Shown piece after piece: positions 40,103-49,055 of a DNA stretch of 64,000 nt. Where the stretch lies: contig CALMNL010000005.1 in NCBI GenBank assembly GCA_937868765.1, positions 62,001-126,000 of the forward strand. The letters are read 5' to 3'. The first letter of the stretch is position 1. The number at the start of each line of letters is the position of its first letter. The position numbers and the translations under genes are program-made. The notes below the pieces were generated by a model. The model was given only the letters and a program-made list of their open reading frames with translations, was not told the DNA's origin and ran no database searches. Source of the stretch: an uncultured Desulfatitalea sp. (GTDB lineage: Bacteria > Desulfobacterota > Desulfobacteria > Desulfobacterales > Desulfosarcinaceae).

Positions 40103-41806
40103 CTACCGGATGGGATCGGATTCCGTCGAAGTACTCATCAAAGCCAGAAAATCGGTGAAGCTCCGGGTCCGCAGCGCCCGGTCGAGCACGGCCTGCTTGC
40201 GGAACAGCCGGGCGATTTCGGCGGCCATGGTCAGCTGGGCCCGGGGGTCGTCGGCAGGCGTCAGAATCAGGAAAAGGATGTGGGCCGGCTGGCCGTCGGG
40301 GGCGTCGAAGTCGATGCCGCCGTCGCAGATCCCCACGGTCAGGATCGGCTCGCGCAGGCCTGCCACCCGGGCGTGGGGCAGGGCTATGCCGTTGCCGATG
40401 CCGGTGCTCAGCGTCTCTTCCCGGCTCCAGACTTCGGTCAGAATGCGTTGGGGGTCCAGACCCGCCACGGTGCAGGCCGCATGCACCATCTCTTCCAGCG
40501 CCTCCCGGCGGGTGCAGAACTTCAGATGGCGCAGAAACAGCTTGGCCGAAAGGGCGTCGCGGGGAGCCCATTTGCGGGCCGGTTTCAGGATCAGGCGCAA
40601 GGCCGGGCCGCTGAGCATGGCGGTAGCCATGGCCATGATCACCAGGGCCACGAAGAGGCGCTGGCCGATGATGCCGGCCTGCAGGGCGATCAGGCCCACG
40701 ATGATGCCCATGGCGCCCACCGATACCATGGCAAACCCCACGGCCCAGGCCTCCCGGGCGGGCATCCGGCCCCAGCGCGCCCCCAGGTATCCGCCGGCCA
40801 GCTTGCAGGCGACGGTCAGCGCCAGCACCTTGAGCACCAGCAGGCCGTCGAAATGGGCTCGGAAGTTCACGTGCAGGCCGATGCCGGCGAAGAAGAGCGG
40901 GGCGAAGATGGACGAGATGAAATGCTCGATGGTGACGCGGGTGCGTTCCCGCAGGTGGACCGAATCGCCCAGGGCGGCGCCCACCAGGAACGCGCCGAAG
41001 ATGGCGTGGATGCCGATCCATGCGGCGAAAGCCGCGCCCAGCAGGGCCAGGATGATGGCAAAGCTCAACTCGCCGGCCGGCCAGCGGGTGTAGGCCTGAA
41101 CATACGGCAGCGCTTTGTGGATCAACCAGCGGCCCACGGTCAGCATGACGGCGCTGAAGGCCAGGGCCAGGGTGATGGTCAGCACGATGCCGTTGCCTTC
41201 CCCATGGCCGAGCAGCCCCAGCAACACCGCGAAAATGATCCAGCCTACCAGGTCGTTGAGGATGGCGGCGCTGACCACCACCATGCCCAGGTCGCTGCGG
41301 TACAGATCCATGTCCATCAAGGTCTTGGCGATCACCGGCAGGGCCGAGATGGAGAGAGCCACGGCCAGAAAGAGCATGAAGACCAGACCGTCGGCTTCGG
41401 GCCGTCGGCCCAGGGCCATGGGCGCCAGCCAGGCAGCGGCCAGTCCGCAGGCAAAGGGGATCGCGACGCTGGCGAGGCCGATCTTGGCGCCGATGCGGCC
41501 CTGGCGCCAGATGGTGGACAGATCCACCTCGATGCCCGCCACCATGAGGTAAAGGGCGATGGCCAGGGTGGCGATGGCCTTCAAGGCCACGGCGCTGGGG
41601 CCTTCGGCCGGAAAGAGAAAGGCGTTCAGCTCCGGCGCCACGGTGCCTAAAACGGTCGGTCCCAACAATACACCGGCCAGCAGTTCGCCCAGCACCGCCG
41701 GCTGACGCAGCCGCTGGGCCAGTTCGCCCATGAGCCGGGCGGCTCCCAGCAGAATTCCCAGGGAGAGGAACAGGACCGTGATGTCGCGGGCCGAGAGCTC
41801 TTGCAT
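40103..41806 (-). CDS. CPA2 cation:proton antiporter fused to a PTS EIIA domain
   Basis: 567 residues. The first about 390 residues have about 12 hydrophobic segments of a KefB/GerN-type Na+ or K+/H+ antiporter ('LGELLAGVLLGPTVLG', 'HAIFGAFLVGAALG'). The C-terminal about 150 residues are a fructose/nitrogen-type EIIA domain with the phosphorylatable His478 in 'IALPHARV'. EIIA(Ntr) proteins regulate K+ transport, so the fusion suggests that phosphorylation state gates the antiporter. It is the last gene of the leftward run from leuC, 21 bases after the TauE-type gene. Confidence 0.93.
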   Translation of the reverse strand: MQELSARDITVLFLSLGILLGAARLMGELAQRLRQPAVLGELLAGVLLGPTVLGTVAPELNAFLFPAEGPSAVALKAIATLAIALYLMVAGIEVDLSTIWRQGRIGAKIGLASVAIPFACGLAAAWLAPMALGRRPEADGLVFMLFLAVALSISALPVIAKTLMDMDLYRSDLGMVVVSAAILNDLVGWIIFAVLLGLLGHGEGNGIVLTITLALAFSAVMLTVGRWLIHKALPYVQAYTRWPAGELSFAIILALLGAAFAAWIGIHAIFGAFLVGAALGDSVHLRERTRVTIEHFISSIFAPLFFAGIGLHVNFRAHFDGLLVLKVLALTVACKLAGGYLGARWGRMPAREAWAVGFAMVSVGAMGIIVGLIALQAGIIGQRLFVALVIMAMATAMLSGPALRLILKPARKWAPRDALSAKLFLRHLKFCTRREALEEMVHAACTVAGLDPQRILTEVWSREETLSTGIGNGIALPHARVAGLREPILTVGICDGGIDFDAPDGQPAHILFLILTPADDPRAQLTMAAEIARLFRKQAVLDRALRTRSFTDFLALMSTSTESDPIR

Positions 41807-41827
41807 GGCGCCCCTGCCTTTCCGTGC

Positions 41828-42592
41828 TTACATCGCCTGAACATTGAACATCATGTGAATGCCGGCCAGGGAGAGGCCCAGGATGAAGATCTCCTTGAGG
41901 GTGCGGTCATCGATGCGGCCGGCCAGGCGCGGCCCGATCTGGCCGCCGATCAGCACGCCGGGCAGGGCCCACATCACCACCCGGCCGGCGAAGGGGTCCC
42001 CGATCAAAAGGTGCAGGGCCGCCGCGAACGCCGCATTGACCGCCATCACCACCAGGCAGGTGGCCATGGCCGCCTCCATGCCCAGCTTCAGGCGGTTGCG
42101 CAGGATCGGCACCAGAAAATCGCCCACACCCATGGAGAGCAGGCCGGTGAGCACCGCGAACAGCGTGGAGAGCCAGAGATAGGGCGCGCTCTGGTGCAGG
42201 GTGCTCTTCTGCGCGGCGGCGCCGTTGGTATCGTCATGGGTGTAGACGAACATCAGGGCCATGGCCATGCTGATGACGCCCAGCAGGAAGATGAGGGACT
42301 TGGGCGCGATCAGGCTGGAGAGCCAGACCCCCAGGGGAATGCCCACGAAGGCGCAGGCCGCCAGGAAGAACGAGAGCGAAAGATCGGCCTTGCGGGCCTT
42401 GATCACCGCCAGGCTGCCCGAGCCCATGCCGCCCACCTGGATGATCAGCGACGTGGTGACGGCCTGGGCCGGATCCAAACGCGTCACGAGCAGCAGAAAG
42501 GGCATCCACAGCACACCGCCGCCGAAGCCCACCAGGGTGGCCAGGGTGGCGATGATCAGCCCGGCCGGCAGGGCTATCCATTCAGTTCCCAT
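41828..42592 (-). CDS. TauE/SafE-family membrane exporter
   Basis: 254 residues, about seven to eight hydrophobic segments, with the family's duplicated 'GFGGGVLWMPFLLL' and 'MGVGDFLVPIL' glycine-rich motifs. TauE/SafE proteins export sulfite, sulfonates or sulfoacetate. The start overlaps the end of the HAMP gene by 11 bases, so the two are translationally linked. It may move sulfur oxyanions, but the substrate is not visible from sequence. Confidence 0.9.
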   Translation of the reverse strand: MGTEWIALPAGLIIATLATLVGFGGGVLWMPFLLLVTRLDPAQAVTTSLIIQVGGMGSGSLAVIKARKADLSLSFFLAACAFVGIPLGVWLSSLIAPKSLIFLLGVISMAMALMFVYTHDDTNGAAAQKSTLHQSAPYLWLSTLFAVLTGLLSMGVGDFLVPILRNRLKLGMEAAMATCLVVMAVNAAFAAALHLLIGDPFAGRVVMWALPGVLIGGQIGPRLAGRIDDRTLKEIFILGLSLAGIHMMFNVQAM

Positions 42593-43202
42593 CGGAATCC
42601 GCCTCGTTCTCTGTGTCGGTATGGGTGGGGGGGGCCGGCAGCAGTTGAAACCCTTCCAGCAGCAGCGCGAAGCCGGAAAGGGTCTTTTCGATTTTATCCA
42701 GCTGGTCGCGACCCACCGGATCGTCCGCCACCCGTTCGCTCAGCGTCTTGAGCGAGGCGCGCAACGAGCCCTCGGCTGACAGGCCGTAGGCCACCAGTTC
42801 CTGCACGTTGCTGGTCAAGCCGTTGATGGTCTCGGCCAGCAAACCGATTTCGTCGTTGCGGGCCACCGGGATGGTGTGGCTCAGATCCCCTTCGGAGATC
42901 AGCCAGGCCTTGTCGATCATCTGCTGGAGCGGGTCGGTGATGCGGCGAATGAGCATCACCAGCACGGTCAGCGTGACGATGGCCTGGACGATGCCGATCA
43001 GGAAGGCCTTGTTCTGCAGGGTGTGCAAGGAGGCGAGGAGACGATCGATGCCATAGCCCCCCGCCGGGGTGGCCAGGGCCTGGGCCTGGGACATGATGAT
43101 GCGCACGGCCCACACGAACTCGATGGTGATCAGCAAGGCGGCCATGGCGATGAAGCCGAAATAGATCAGCATCTGCCTGGCCAGCGAGGCGTGTTTTTTC
43201 AT
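42582..43202 (-). CDS. Two-helix membrane protein with HAMP domain only
   Basis: 206 residues from ATG 43202 (MKKHASLARQ). Two transmembrane helices (about 10-32 and 70-92) flank a short external loop. A HAMP domain follows ('RRITDPLQQMIDKAWLISEGDLSHTIPV..NDEIG'), then a coiled helix and a disordered acidic tail. There is no methyl-accepting or kinase output module, so it looks like a truncated chemoreceptor-type sensor. It precedes and overlaps the TauE-type exporter gene and could modulate it or the antiporter. Confidence 0.8.
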   Translation of the reverse strand: MKKHASLARQMLIYFGFIAMAALLITIEFVWAVRIIMSQAQALATPAGGYGIDRLLASLHTLQNKAFLIGIVQAIVTLTVLVMLIRRITDPLQQMIDKAWLISEGDLSHTIPVARNDEIGLLAETINGLTSNVQELVAYGLSAEGSLRASLKTLSERVADDPVGRDQLDKIEKTLSGFALLLEGFQLLPAPPTHTDTENEADSDGN

Positions 43203-43298
43203 TGGGACGTCCCAGTCGGCTGCCAAGGGGTGGTCGTCAGGCATTGTGGCCTGAAAGTCCGGTGCTTACACCCGGGACGGCTTTTTGTAAAGCCTGCG

Positions 43299-43934
43299 CT
43301 ACGGCACTTCCGCCAGGTGCGCTTTTTCGAAGCGGCTGATCTGCGCTTCGTAGTGAAGCGTCAGGGAGATCTCGTCCAGTCCTTTGAGCAATTGCTCCTT
43401 GACGCCCGGGTCGATTTCGAAAGCAAAGACGAGGGACGGGTCTTGCTCGAGGGTGACCCGCTGCCGCGCCAGGTCCACGGTCATGCGGGCGCCGGGATGG
43501 GTGGCGACATGCCGGAAGAGGGCTTCTACTTCGTGCTCGGCGAGTTCCACGGCCAGGAGACCGTTCTTGACGCTGTTGTTGCGGAAAATATCGGCAAAGG
43601 CGGGCAGACGCTGGCCGTTGATCTCTTTCCAGGGCGCCACCACCACCCGGAATCCGTCCTGGAGCAGCGCCCAGACGGCATGCTCGCGGCTGGAGCCGCA
43701 GCCGAAGTTGTTGCGCGTCACCAGGATCGAACGGCCGGCAAAGCGCGGCTGGTCGAGTTCGAAGGCCGGGTCGGGGGCGCCGTCGGGTCGATAGCGCCAG
43801 TCGAAGAAGAGGCTGGGACCGTAGCCGGTGCGCTTGATCGATTTGAGGAACTGCTTGGGGATGATGGCATCGGTGTCCACGTTGGAACGATCCAGGGTCG
43901 CGATGAGGCCGGTATGGGTCGTAAAGGGTTGCAT
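43299..43934 (-). CDS. leuD: 3-isopropylmalate dehydratase small subunit
   Basis: 211 residues of the proteobacterial LeuD type: 'DTDAIIPKQFLKSI', 'NNFGCGSSREHAVWAL', 'DIFRNNSVKNGLLAV'. With LeuC it isomerises 2- to 3-isopropylmalate in leucine synthesis. It starts 32 bases after leuC. The ribosome site is weak, so its translation may depend on leuC. Confidence 0.97.
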   Translation of the reverse strand: MQPFTTHTGLIATLDRSNVDTDAIIPKQFLKSIKRTGYGPSLFFDWRYRPDGAPDPAFELDQPRFAGRSILVTRNNFGCGSSREHAVWALLQDGFRVVVAPWKEINGQRLPAFADIFRNNSVKNGLLAVELAEHEVEALFRHVATHPGARMTVDLARQRVTLEQDPSLVFAFEIDPGVKEQLLKGLDEISLTLHYEAQISRFEKAHLAEVP

Positions 43935-43966
43935 GGCAATACTTTCGTTACAGGGGGTTTTAGGTC

Positions 43967-45364
43967 TTAGAGCGTTCGTATATCCACAAACGTTCCGGCG
44001 ATCGCCGCCGCCGCGGCCATCTCCGGGCTCACCAGGTGGGTGCGCCCGCCCTTGCCCTGGCGGCCCTCGAAATTGCGGTTGGAAGTGGAGGCGCAGCGCT
44101 GGCGGGGTTTAAGCTGGTCCGGGTTCATGCCCAGGCACATGCTGCAGCCGGGGTAGCGCCACTGGGCGCCGGCGGCCTTGAAGATCTCGTCCAGCCCTTC
44201 GGCTTCGGCCTGGCGGCGCACCTGCATGGAACCGGGCACCACCAGGACTTCCACATTTTCGGCCTTTTTGCGGCCCTTGAGGATGGCGGCCGCCAGACGC
44301 AGGTCCTCGATGCGTGCGTTGGTGCAACTGCCGATGAAGACCACGTCCACGGGCACATCGGTGAGCCGGGTGCCGGGTGTCAGGCCCATGTAGGCCAGGG
44401 CGTTCTCCACATCGGCGCGGCTGTACCCGGCGGCCTCGCCCGGTCCGGGCACCGGCTGGTCGATGTCGATGACCATGCCCGGGTTGGTGCCCCAGGTGAC
44501 CTGAGGCTTGAGCCGGTTGCAGTCGATGGTGACCTGCTGGTCGAAGACCGCATCGTCGTCGCCGGGCAGCTCCTTCCACCGGGCCAGGGCCTGCTCCAGG
44601 GCCGCGCCCTTGGGAGCGAAAGGGCGATCCTGTCGGATGTAGGCGAAGGTGGTTTCGTCGGGGGCGATCAATCCGGCCCGTGCGCCGGCTTCGATGCTCA
44701 TGTTGCAGATGCTCATGCGGGCTTCCATGGAAAGGCTGCGGACGGCCTCGCCGCAATATTCGAGCACATGCCCGGCCCCGCCGGCCGTGCCGATGGTGCC
44801 GATGAGCTTGAGCACCATGTCCTTGGCAAAGACGTGGGGGGCGAGCCGGCCGGCGAACTCCACCTTGAAGGTTTTGGGCTTGCGCTGAACCAGGGTCTGG
44901 GTCACCAGCACATGCTCCACCTCCGAGGTGCCGATGCCGAAGGCCAGGGCCCCGAAGGCGCCGTGGGTGGAGGTGTGCGAATCCCCGCACACGATGGTCA
45001 GCCCCGGCAGGGTGAGGCCCAGCTCGGGCCCGATCATGTGCACGATGCCCTGGCGGTCGTCCCCCAGGTCGTACAGCGCGATGCCGAAGTCGCGGCAGTT
45101 GGCGCGCAGGGCCTCCACCTGGGCCCGGGAGATGGGGTCGGCGATGGTCATGCGATCTTCGGTGGTGGGCACATTGTGGTCCATGGTGGCAAAGGAGAGC
45201 TCGGGCCGCCGCACCTTGCGACCGGCCAGGCGCAGCCCCTCGAAGGCCTGGGGGCTGGTCACCTCGTGCACCAGGTGGCGGTCGATGTACAGCAGGGCCG
45301 ATCCGTCGGGCAGGGTGGTTACCACGTGGCGGTCCCAAATCTTTTCGAAAAGCGTCTTTCCCAT
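43967..45364 (-). CDS. leuC: 3-isopropylmalate dehydratase large subunit
   Basis: 465-residue aconitase-family protein. It has Fe-S ligand cysteines in '[12 protein letters not shown]' and 'CSMCLGMN', and '[15 protein letters not shown]' in the substrate domain. Length and motifs match the bacterial LeuC that pairs with the 211-residue LeuD downstream. AGGAAGAG precedes the ATG. It is divergent from ilvBN, sharing a 182-base control region, so branched-chain amino-acid genes sit back to back here. Confidence 0.97.
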   Translation of the reverse strand: MGKTLFEKIWDRHVVTTLPDGSALLYIDRHLVHEVTSPQAFEGLRLAGRKVRRPELSFATMDHNVPTTEDRMTIADPISRAQVEALRANCRDFGIALYDLGDDRQGIVHMIGPELGLTLPGLTIVCGDSHTSTHGAFGALAFGIGTSEVEHVLVTQTLVQRKPKTFKVEFAGRLAPHVFAKDMVLKLIGTIGTAGGAGHVLEYCGEAVRSLSMEARMSICNMSIEAGARAGLIAPDETTFAYIRQDRPFAPKGAALEQALARWKELPGDDDAVFDQQVTIDCNRLKPQVTWGTNPGMVIDIDQPVPGPGEAAGYSRADVENALAYMGLTPGTRLTDVPVDVVFIGSCTNARIEDLRLAAAILKGRKKAENVEVLVVPGSMQVRRQAEAEGLDEIFKAAGAQWRYPGCSMCLGMNPDQLKPRQRCASTSNRNFEGRQGKGGRTHLVSPEMAAAAAIAGTFVDIRTL

Positions 45365-45480
45365 GGTCTCTTCCTGTATTGGGTAATGAGGGCGGAGATT
45401 GCGTCAATCGACGGCCCCTACAATGCCCATCGGGGATGCGCAAGTCAAGGCAGGCAATTCCTGGTAAACGGTGGCCAAGG

Positions 45481-45508
45481 TTGACAAAACCGGTTCAGGT
45501 CATACAAA
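45481..45508 (+). promoter_or_regulatory. Candidate sigma-70 promoter of ilvBN
   Basis: TTGACA (45481-45486) and TACAAA (45503-45508) are 16 bases apart, with the ilvB start 38 bases after the -10 box. The -35 is a perfect match and the -10 matches five of six. No leader peptide with branched-chain codons or T-box structure was recognised in the short leader. Confidence 0.5.
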
Positions 45509-45546
45509 TGCGGGGAAATTTTCTCTGAGGATGATGAGGAACCCCC

Positions 45547-47292
45547 ATGACCACCGGTAAGGAACTGGTTTTGAAAGCCCTCGAGGACCTGGGCGTGCGC
45601 TATGTCTTCGGTTACACCGGCGGCGCCATCATGCCGATCTTCGACGAGATGGAGCGCCGGAAGTGCTTCACCTTCATCATGGCCCGCCACGAGCAGGGGG
45701 CGGCCTTCATGGCCCAGGGCATCTCCCGGGCCTCCCAAAGTACTGCCGACCCCCAGATCGGCGTGTGCATGGCCACCTCGGGCCCGGGCGCCATGAACCT
45801 GGTCACGGCCGTAGCCGATGCCATGATGGATTCGGTGCCCCTGCTGGCCGTCACCGGCCAGGTGGCCACCGGCGTCATCGCCACCGACGCCTTCCAGGAG
45901 AGCGACGTGGTGGGGGTGATGATGCCCCTGACCAAGCAGACCTACATGCCGCTGGCGGCCGACCGCATCGAAGAGACCCTTCACGAGGCCATCTACGTGG
46001 CCATGACCGGCCGCGGCGGGCCGGTGCTGGTGGACATCCCCAAGGATGTCCAGACCCAGGCGGTATCCGACGGATATCGATTCGATCCCTCGGCCTTCCA
46101 GCCCGAACTGCCGGGCTTTTACTACTCGCCGGCGCCCGAGCGCGAAGCCGTCCGGCGGGCGGTCGCTTTGATCAACCAGAGCGAGCGGCCCATCGTCCTG
46201 TGCGGCCACGGCGTCGTGAGCCGCAGCGCGGGTGAAGACCTGCGGATCTTCGCCGAAAAGGCGCGCATCCCCATCGGCTTCACCCTCCACGGCCTGTCGG
46301 CCCTGCCCGTGGATCATCCCCTGAGCCTGGGCATGGTGGGCATGCACGGCACCGTGGAGGCCAACCGCGCCCTGCTGCACGCCGACCTGATTCTCTCCCT
46401 GGGCATGCGCTTCGACGACCGGGTCACCGGCAAGCTGGAGACCTTCGCCCCCAATGCCAAAGTGATCCACGTGGAGATCGACCCTTCGGAGATCGACAAG
46501 AACGTGTCCACCATGGTGGCTCTCAACGCCGATGTGGGCGAAGTGCTGCGGCTGCTGGCCCGGGACCCGCAAATCACGTCGCAGCCCCGCCGCGCCTGGT
46601 TCGAGAGCATCGAAGCATTTCGCCGGGAGACGGCCGCCGAAGTCGAGGAAGAGATCGCCGCCGGCGTCGGCCGGGAAGGCCGGCTGCTGATGAAGTATAT
46701 CGTGCGCCGGCTCTCCGAAGTCACCGCGGGCAAAGACATCATCGTCTCCGACGTGGGCCAGCACCAGATGATCCTGGCGCGCTTCTACAACTTTCAGACC
46801 CCCAACAGTTGGTTTACTTCGGGCGGCGCCGGCACCATGGGCTGCGCCCTGCCCATGGCCGTGGGCGTCAAGCTGGCGCGGCCCGGCGAGCGGGTGTGGG
46901 CCGTGATGGGCGACGGCGGATTCCAGATGAACCTCCAGGAGCTGGGGACGGTCATGGAGTACCAGATCGACATCAAGATCGTGCTGCTCAACAACGGCTA
47001 CCTGGGCATGGTGCGCCAGTGGCAGACCCTCTTCTACGACGGCCGCTACGCCGGCACGCCCCTCAAAAGTCCCGACTTCGGCCTCATCGCCCAGGCCTAC
47101 GGCATTCCCTACCGGCGCGTAACGGATACGGACGAGGTGGGAGAGGCCCTGCGCCAGGCCGTCGACCATCCCGGCGCCTTCATGCTGGAGCTGCGCTGCG
47201 ACCCCAGCGAGATCGTGCTGCCCATGGTGCCGGCCGGCGGAGGGATCGCAGATATGATCGTTTCCAAGAAGCAGATCGGTGAAAGCAAATAG
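45547..47292 (+). CDS. ilvB: Acetolactate synthase large subunit
   Basis: 581-residue thiamine-diphosphate enzyme. The ThDP motif is 'GDGGFQMN...NNGYLGMVRQWQ', and the N-terminal 'FGYTGGAIMPIFDEM' is followed by the catalytic Glu region 'ARHEQGAAFMAQG'. It condenses two pyruvates to acetolactate (or pyruvate with 2-ketobutyrate). TGAGGAA precedes the ATG. The regulatory subunit gene follows 9 bases downstream. Confidence 0.97.
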   Translation: MTTGKELVLKALEDLGVRYVFGYTGGAIMPIFDEMERRKCFTFIMARHEQGAAFMAQGISRASQSTADPQIGVCMATSGPGAMNLVTAVADAMMDSVPLLAVTGQVATGVIATDAFQESDVVGVMMPLTKQTYMPLAADRIEETLHEAIYVAMTGRGGPVLVDIPKDVQTQAVSDGYRFDPSAFQPELPGFYYSPAPEREAVRRAVALINQSERPIVLCGHGVVSRSAGEDLRIFAEKARIPIGFTLHGLSALPVDHPLSLGMVGMHGTVEANRALLHADLILSLGMRFDDRVTGKLETFAPNAKVIHVEIDPSEIDKNVSTMVALNADVGEVLRLLARDPQITSQPRRAWFESIEAFRRETAAEVEEEIAAGVGREGRLLMKYIVRRLSEVTAGKDIIVSDVGQHQMILARFYNFQTPNSWFTSGGAGTMGCALPMAVGVKLARPGERVWAVMGDGGFQMNLQELGTVMEYQIDIKIVLLNNGYLGMVRQWQTLFYDGRYAGTPLKSPDFGLIAQAYGIPYRRVTDTDEVGEALRQAVDHPGAFMLELRCDPSEIVLPMVPAGGGIADMIVSKKQIGESK

Positions 47293-47301
47293 GAGCACGT
47301 C

Positions 47302-47790
47302 ATGAGCAGTAACGGTCAGCCCAAACGCCGCGCCATCCTGGCTTTCGTGCTCAACCGCTCCGGCGTGCTGAACAAGATCTCTATGCTGATCCGGCGCAAG
47401 ATGTACAACGTGGAAACGCTCACGGTCTGCGCCACCCTGCAGCCGGGCATCAGCCGCCTGACCCTGACCCTGCGCGAAGCGAACGACGCCAAGGCGCTGC
47501 AGGTGGTCAAGCAGCTGGAGAAGATGACCGAGGTCATTTCGGCCAGGGAGCTGGACATCGACCAGAGCTTCTGGCGGGAGGTGGCCATCGTGAAGTTCGA
47601 AGGCGACAATAATCTGCTGGCCGCCCTCGACCAGCGCTTTCCCATGGAAATCCTCGACCGGCGCGAGCGCGGCCTGTGCGTGGCCCAGATCGCCGGTACC
47701 TCCAAGCGCATCGACGACTTTATCGCCGCCATCGGCAAGGAGAAGGTCGTCGAGGTGGCACGGTCGGGGTTCACGGCCATGGAGATGTAG
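47302..47790 (+). CDS. ilvN: Acetolactate synthase small (regulatory) subunit
   Basis: 162 residues with an N-terminal ACT domain ('LAFVLNRSGVLNKISMLIRRKMYNVETL', 'PGISRLTLTL') and a C-terminal regulatory half. It binds IlvB and confers valine feedback. AGGAG precedes the ATG. It lies in the ilvBN operon; the hydrolase gene follows 13 bases later, so that gene is probably cotranscribed. Confidence 0.95.
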   Translation: MSSNGQPKRRAILAFVLNRSGVLNKISMLIRRKMYNVETLTVCATLQPGISRLTLTLREANDAKALQVVKQLEKMTEVISARELDIDQSFWREVAIVKFEGDNNLLAALDQRFPMEILDRRERGLCVAQIAGTSKRIDDFIAAIGKEKVVEVARSGFTAMEM

Positions 47791-47803
47791 GAAGGAGTCT
47801 GAA

Positions 47804-48604
47804 ATGCCCCGGATTCAAGCCAATGGCACCGGACTGAATTACCGCTGGGACGGCCCGGCCGATGGGCCGGTGGTCATGCTCGCCCACTCTCTGGGCGTCG
47901 ATCTGACCATGTGGGAGCCTCAAGTTGCGCCGCTGACAGCCGCCGGCTATCGTCTGTTGCGCTATGACCACCGCGGTCACGGCGGGTCAGACGCGCCCGA
48001 AGGGCCCTACTCCATCGAACTGCTGGCCGCCGACGCGGTGGGGTTGCTGAATGCCCTGGGGCTGTCGCAGGTTCACTTCTGCGGGCTTTCCATGGGCGGC
48101 ATGGTGGGGCAGGTGCTGGGCGCGTGCCACGGCCATCTGCTCCGCAGCCTGGTCCTGTGCTCCACTTCCAGCCACATGCCCCCGCCGGAGCTGTGGAGCG
48201 AGCGCATCCAATTGGTGGGCGCCAAGGGCATGAGCGCCGTAGTGGACGCCACCATCGACCGCTGGTTCACCCGTCCCGGCCAGCAGCGGCTGCCCGATGC
48301 GGTCCAGAAGATCCGTGCCGCCCTTCTGAAAACGGCCGTGCCCGGTTTTCTCGGCTGCTGCGCCGCCATTCGCGACCTCGACCTGCGCGAGAGCGTCCGC
48401 GCCATCACTGCGCCCACGCTGATCCTCGTGGGGGAACACGACCAGGGAACCCCCGTGGCCCATGCCCGCTTCCTTCACGAACGTATCCCCACCTCCCGCC
48501 TGGTGGTGACCGCCGACGCCGCCCACCTGCAGAACGTGGAGCAGGCGGAGACCTTCAACCAGGCCTTGATCACGTTTCTTGACGGGCATAAAAAGCGGGA
48601 ATAG
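47804..48604 (+). CDS. Alpha/beta hydrolase, 3-oxoadipate enol-lactonase-like
   Basis: 266-residue alpha/beta hydrolase. The nucleophile elbow is 'GLSMGGMVG' (Ser about 90), with oxyanion region 'LAHSLGVDLTMW', 'YDHRGHGGSD' and C-terminal His in 'DAAHLQNVEQ'. The nearest well-known relative is PcaD, but no other protocatechuate-pathway gene is present, so the real substrate is uncertain. AGGAAGGAG precedes the ATG. It is attached to the end of the ilvBN operon. Confidence 0.85.
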   Translation: MPRIQANGTGLNYRWDGPADGPVVMLAHSLGVDLTMWEPQVAPLTAAGYRLLRYDHRGHGGSDAPEGPYSIELLAADAVGLLNALGLSQVHFCGLSMGGMVGQVLGACHGHLLRSLVLCSTSSHMPPPELWSERIQLVGAKGMSAVVDATIDRWFTRPGQQRLPDAVQKIRAALLKTAVPGFLGCCAAIRDLDLRESVRAITAPTLILVGEHDQGTPVAHARFLHERIPTSRLVVTADAAHLQNVEQAETFNQALITFLDGHKKRE

Positions 48605-49055
48605 TTGACCCCTCCCTTTTGATGCTTAGACCTTTCTGGTAATTGATGCTGGGTTGCACCGGCTTCGGGATCGTATCCGCCCGCTTTCGGTCCGTTCGGT
48701 TTTTGGGCACTCTTGAAATGGATTCTCGTCCGCGACGCTGTTTCCGAAGAACTTCGAGAATAATTGAGGTATCGGGTGATGGAGGTGCAATCTGGCCCAT
48801 CTCGGGGGAAGCGCTCATAAGCCAATATCCATGTCCCATTCTTCTGCCTGAGCATCCCTATCCATTCTGAAGAAAAGACGGCCCGTCAGCAACTGGAACG
48901 CCCGGTTGACTGTTTCGGCGCACAAAACCATCTAACCTATTTGTTTCTTGGTGCGTACGCACGATCAGTTTCCCAACGCCTGTCGCGGCAAGGGGGGATG
49001 AGCTGTCTTTTCACGGAAACGGCAGCGGGTTCAGGCGCAAAAAGGAGTACACGCC
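48605..49055. other. 451-base intergenic region
   Basis: No gene could be supported. Short open frames on both strands (about 75-126 residues) have no recognisable motif. Composition is somewhat less GC-rich than the neighbours. A perfect 12-base palindrome near the right end is listed separately. Confidence 0.45.
48953..48964. promoter_or_regulatory. Perfect 12-base palindrome upstream of the flavoenzyme gene
   Basis: GTGCGTACGCAC lies 91 bases before the start of the FAD-binding oxidoreductase gene and could be an operator. A TTGACT at 48908-48913 is a possible -35, but no good -10 follows, so the promoter itself is not called. Confidence 0.35.

Noticed and set aside
45445-47298. A 617-residue minus-strand frame opposite ilvB
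   Set aside because: ilvB motifs are unambiguous on the plus strand. The opposite frame is His/Gly/Asp-rich, typical of an antisense reading.
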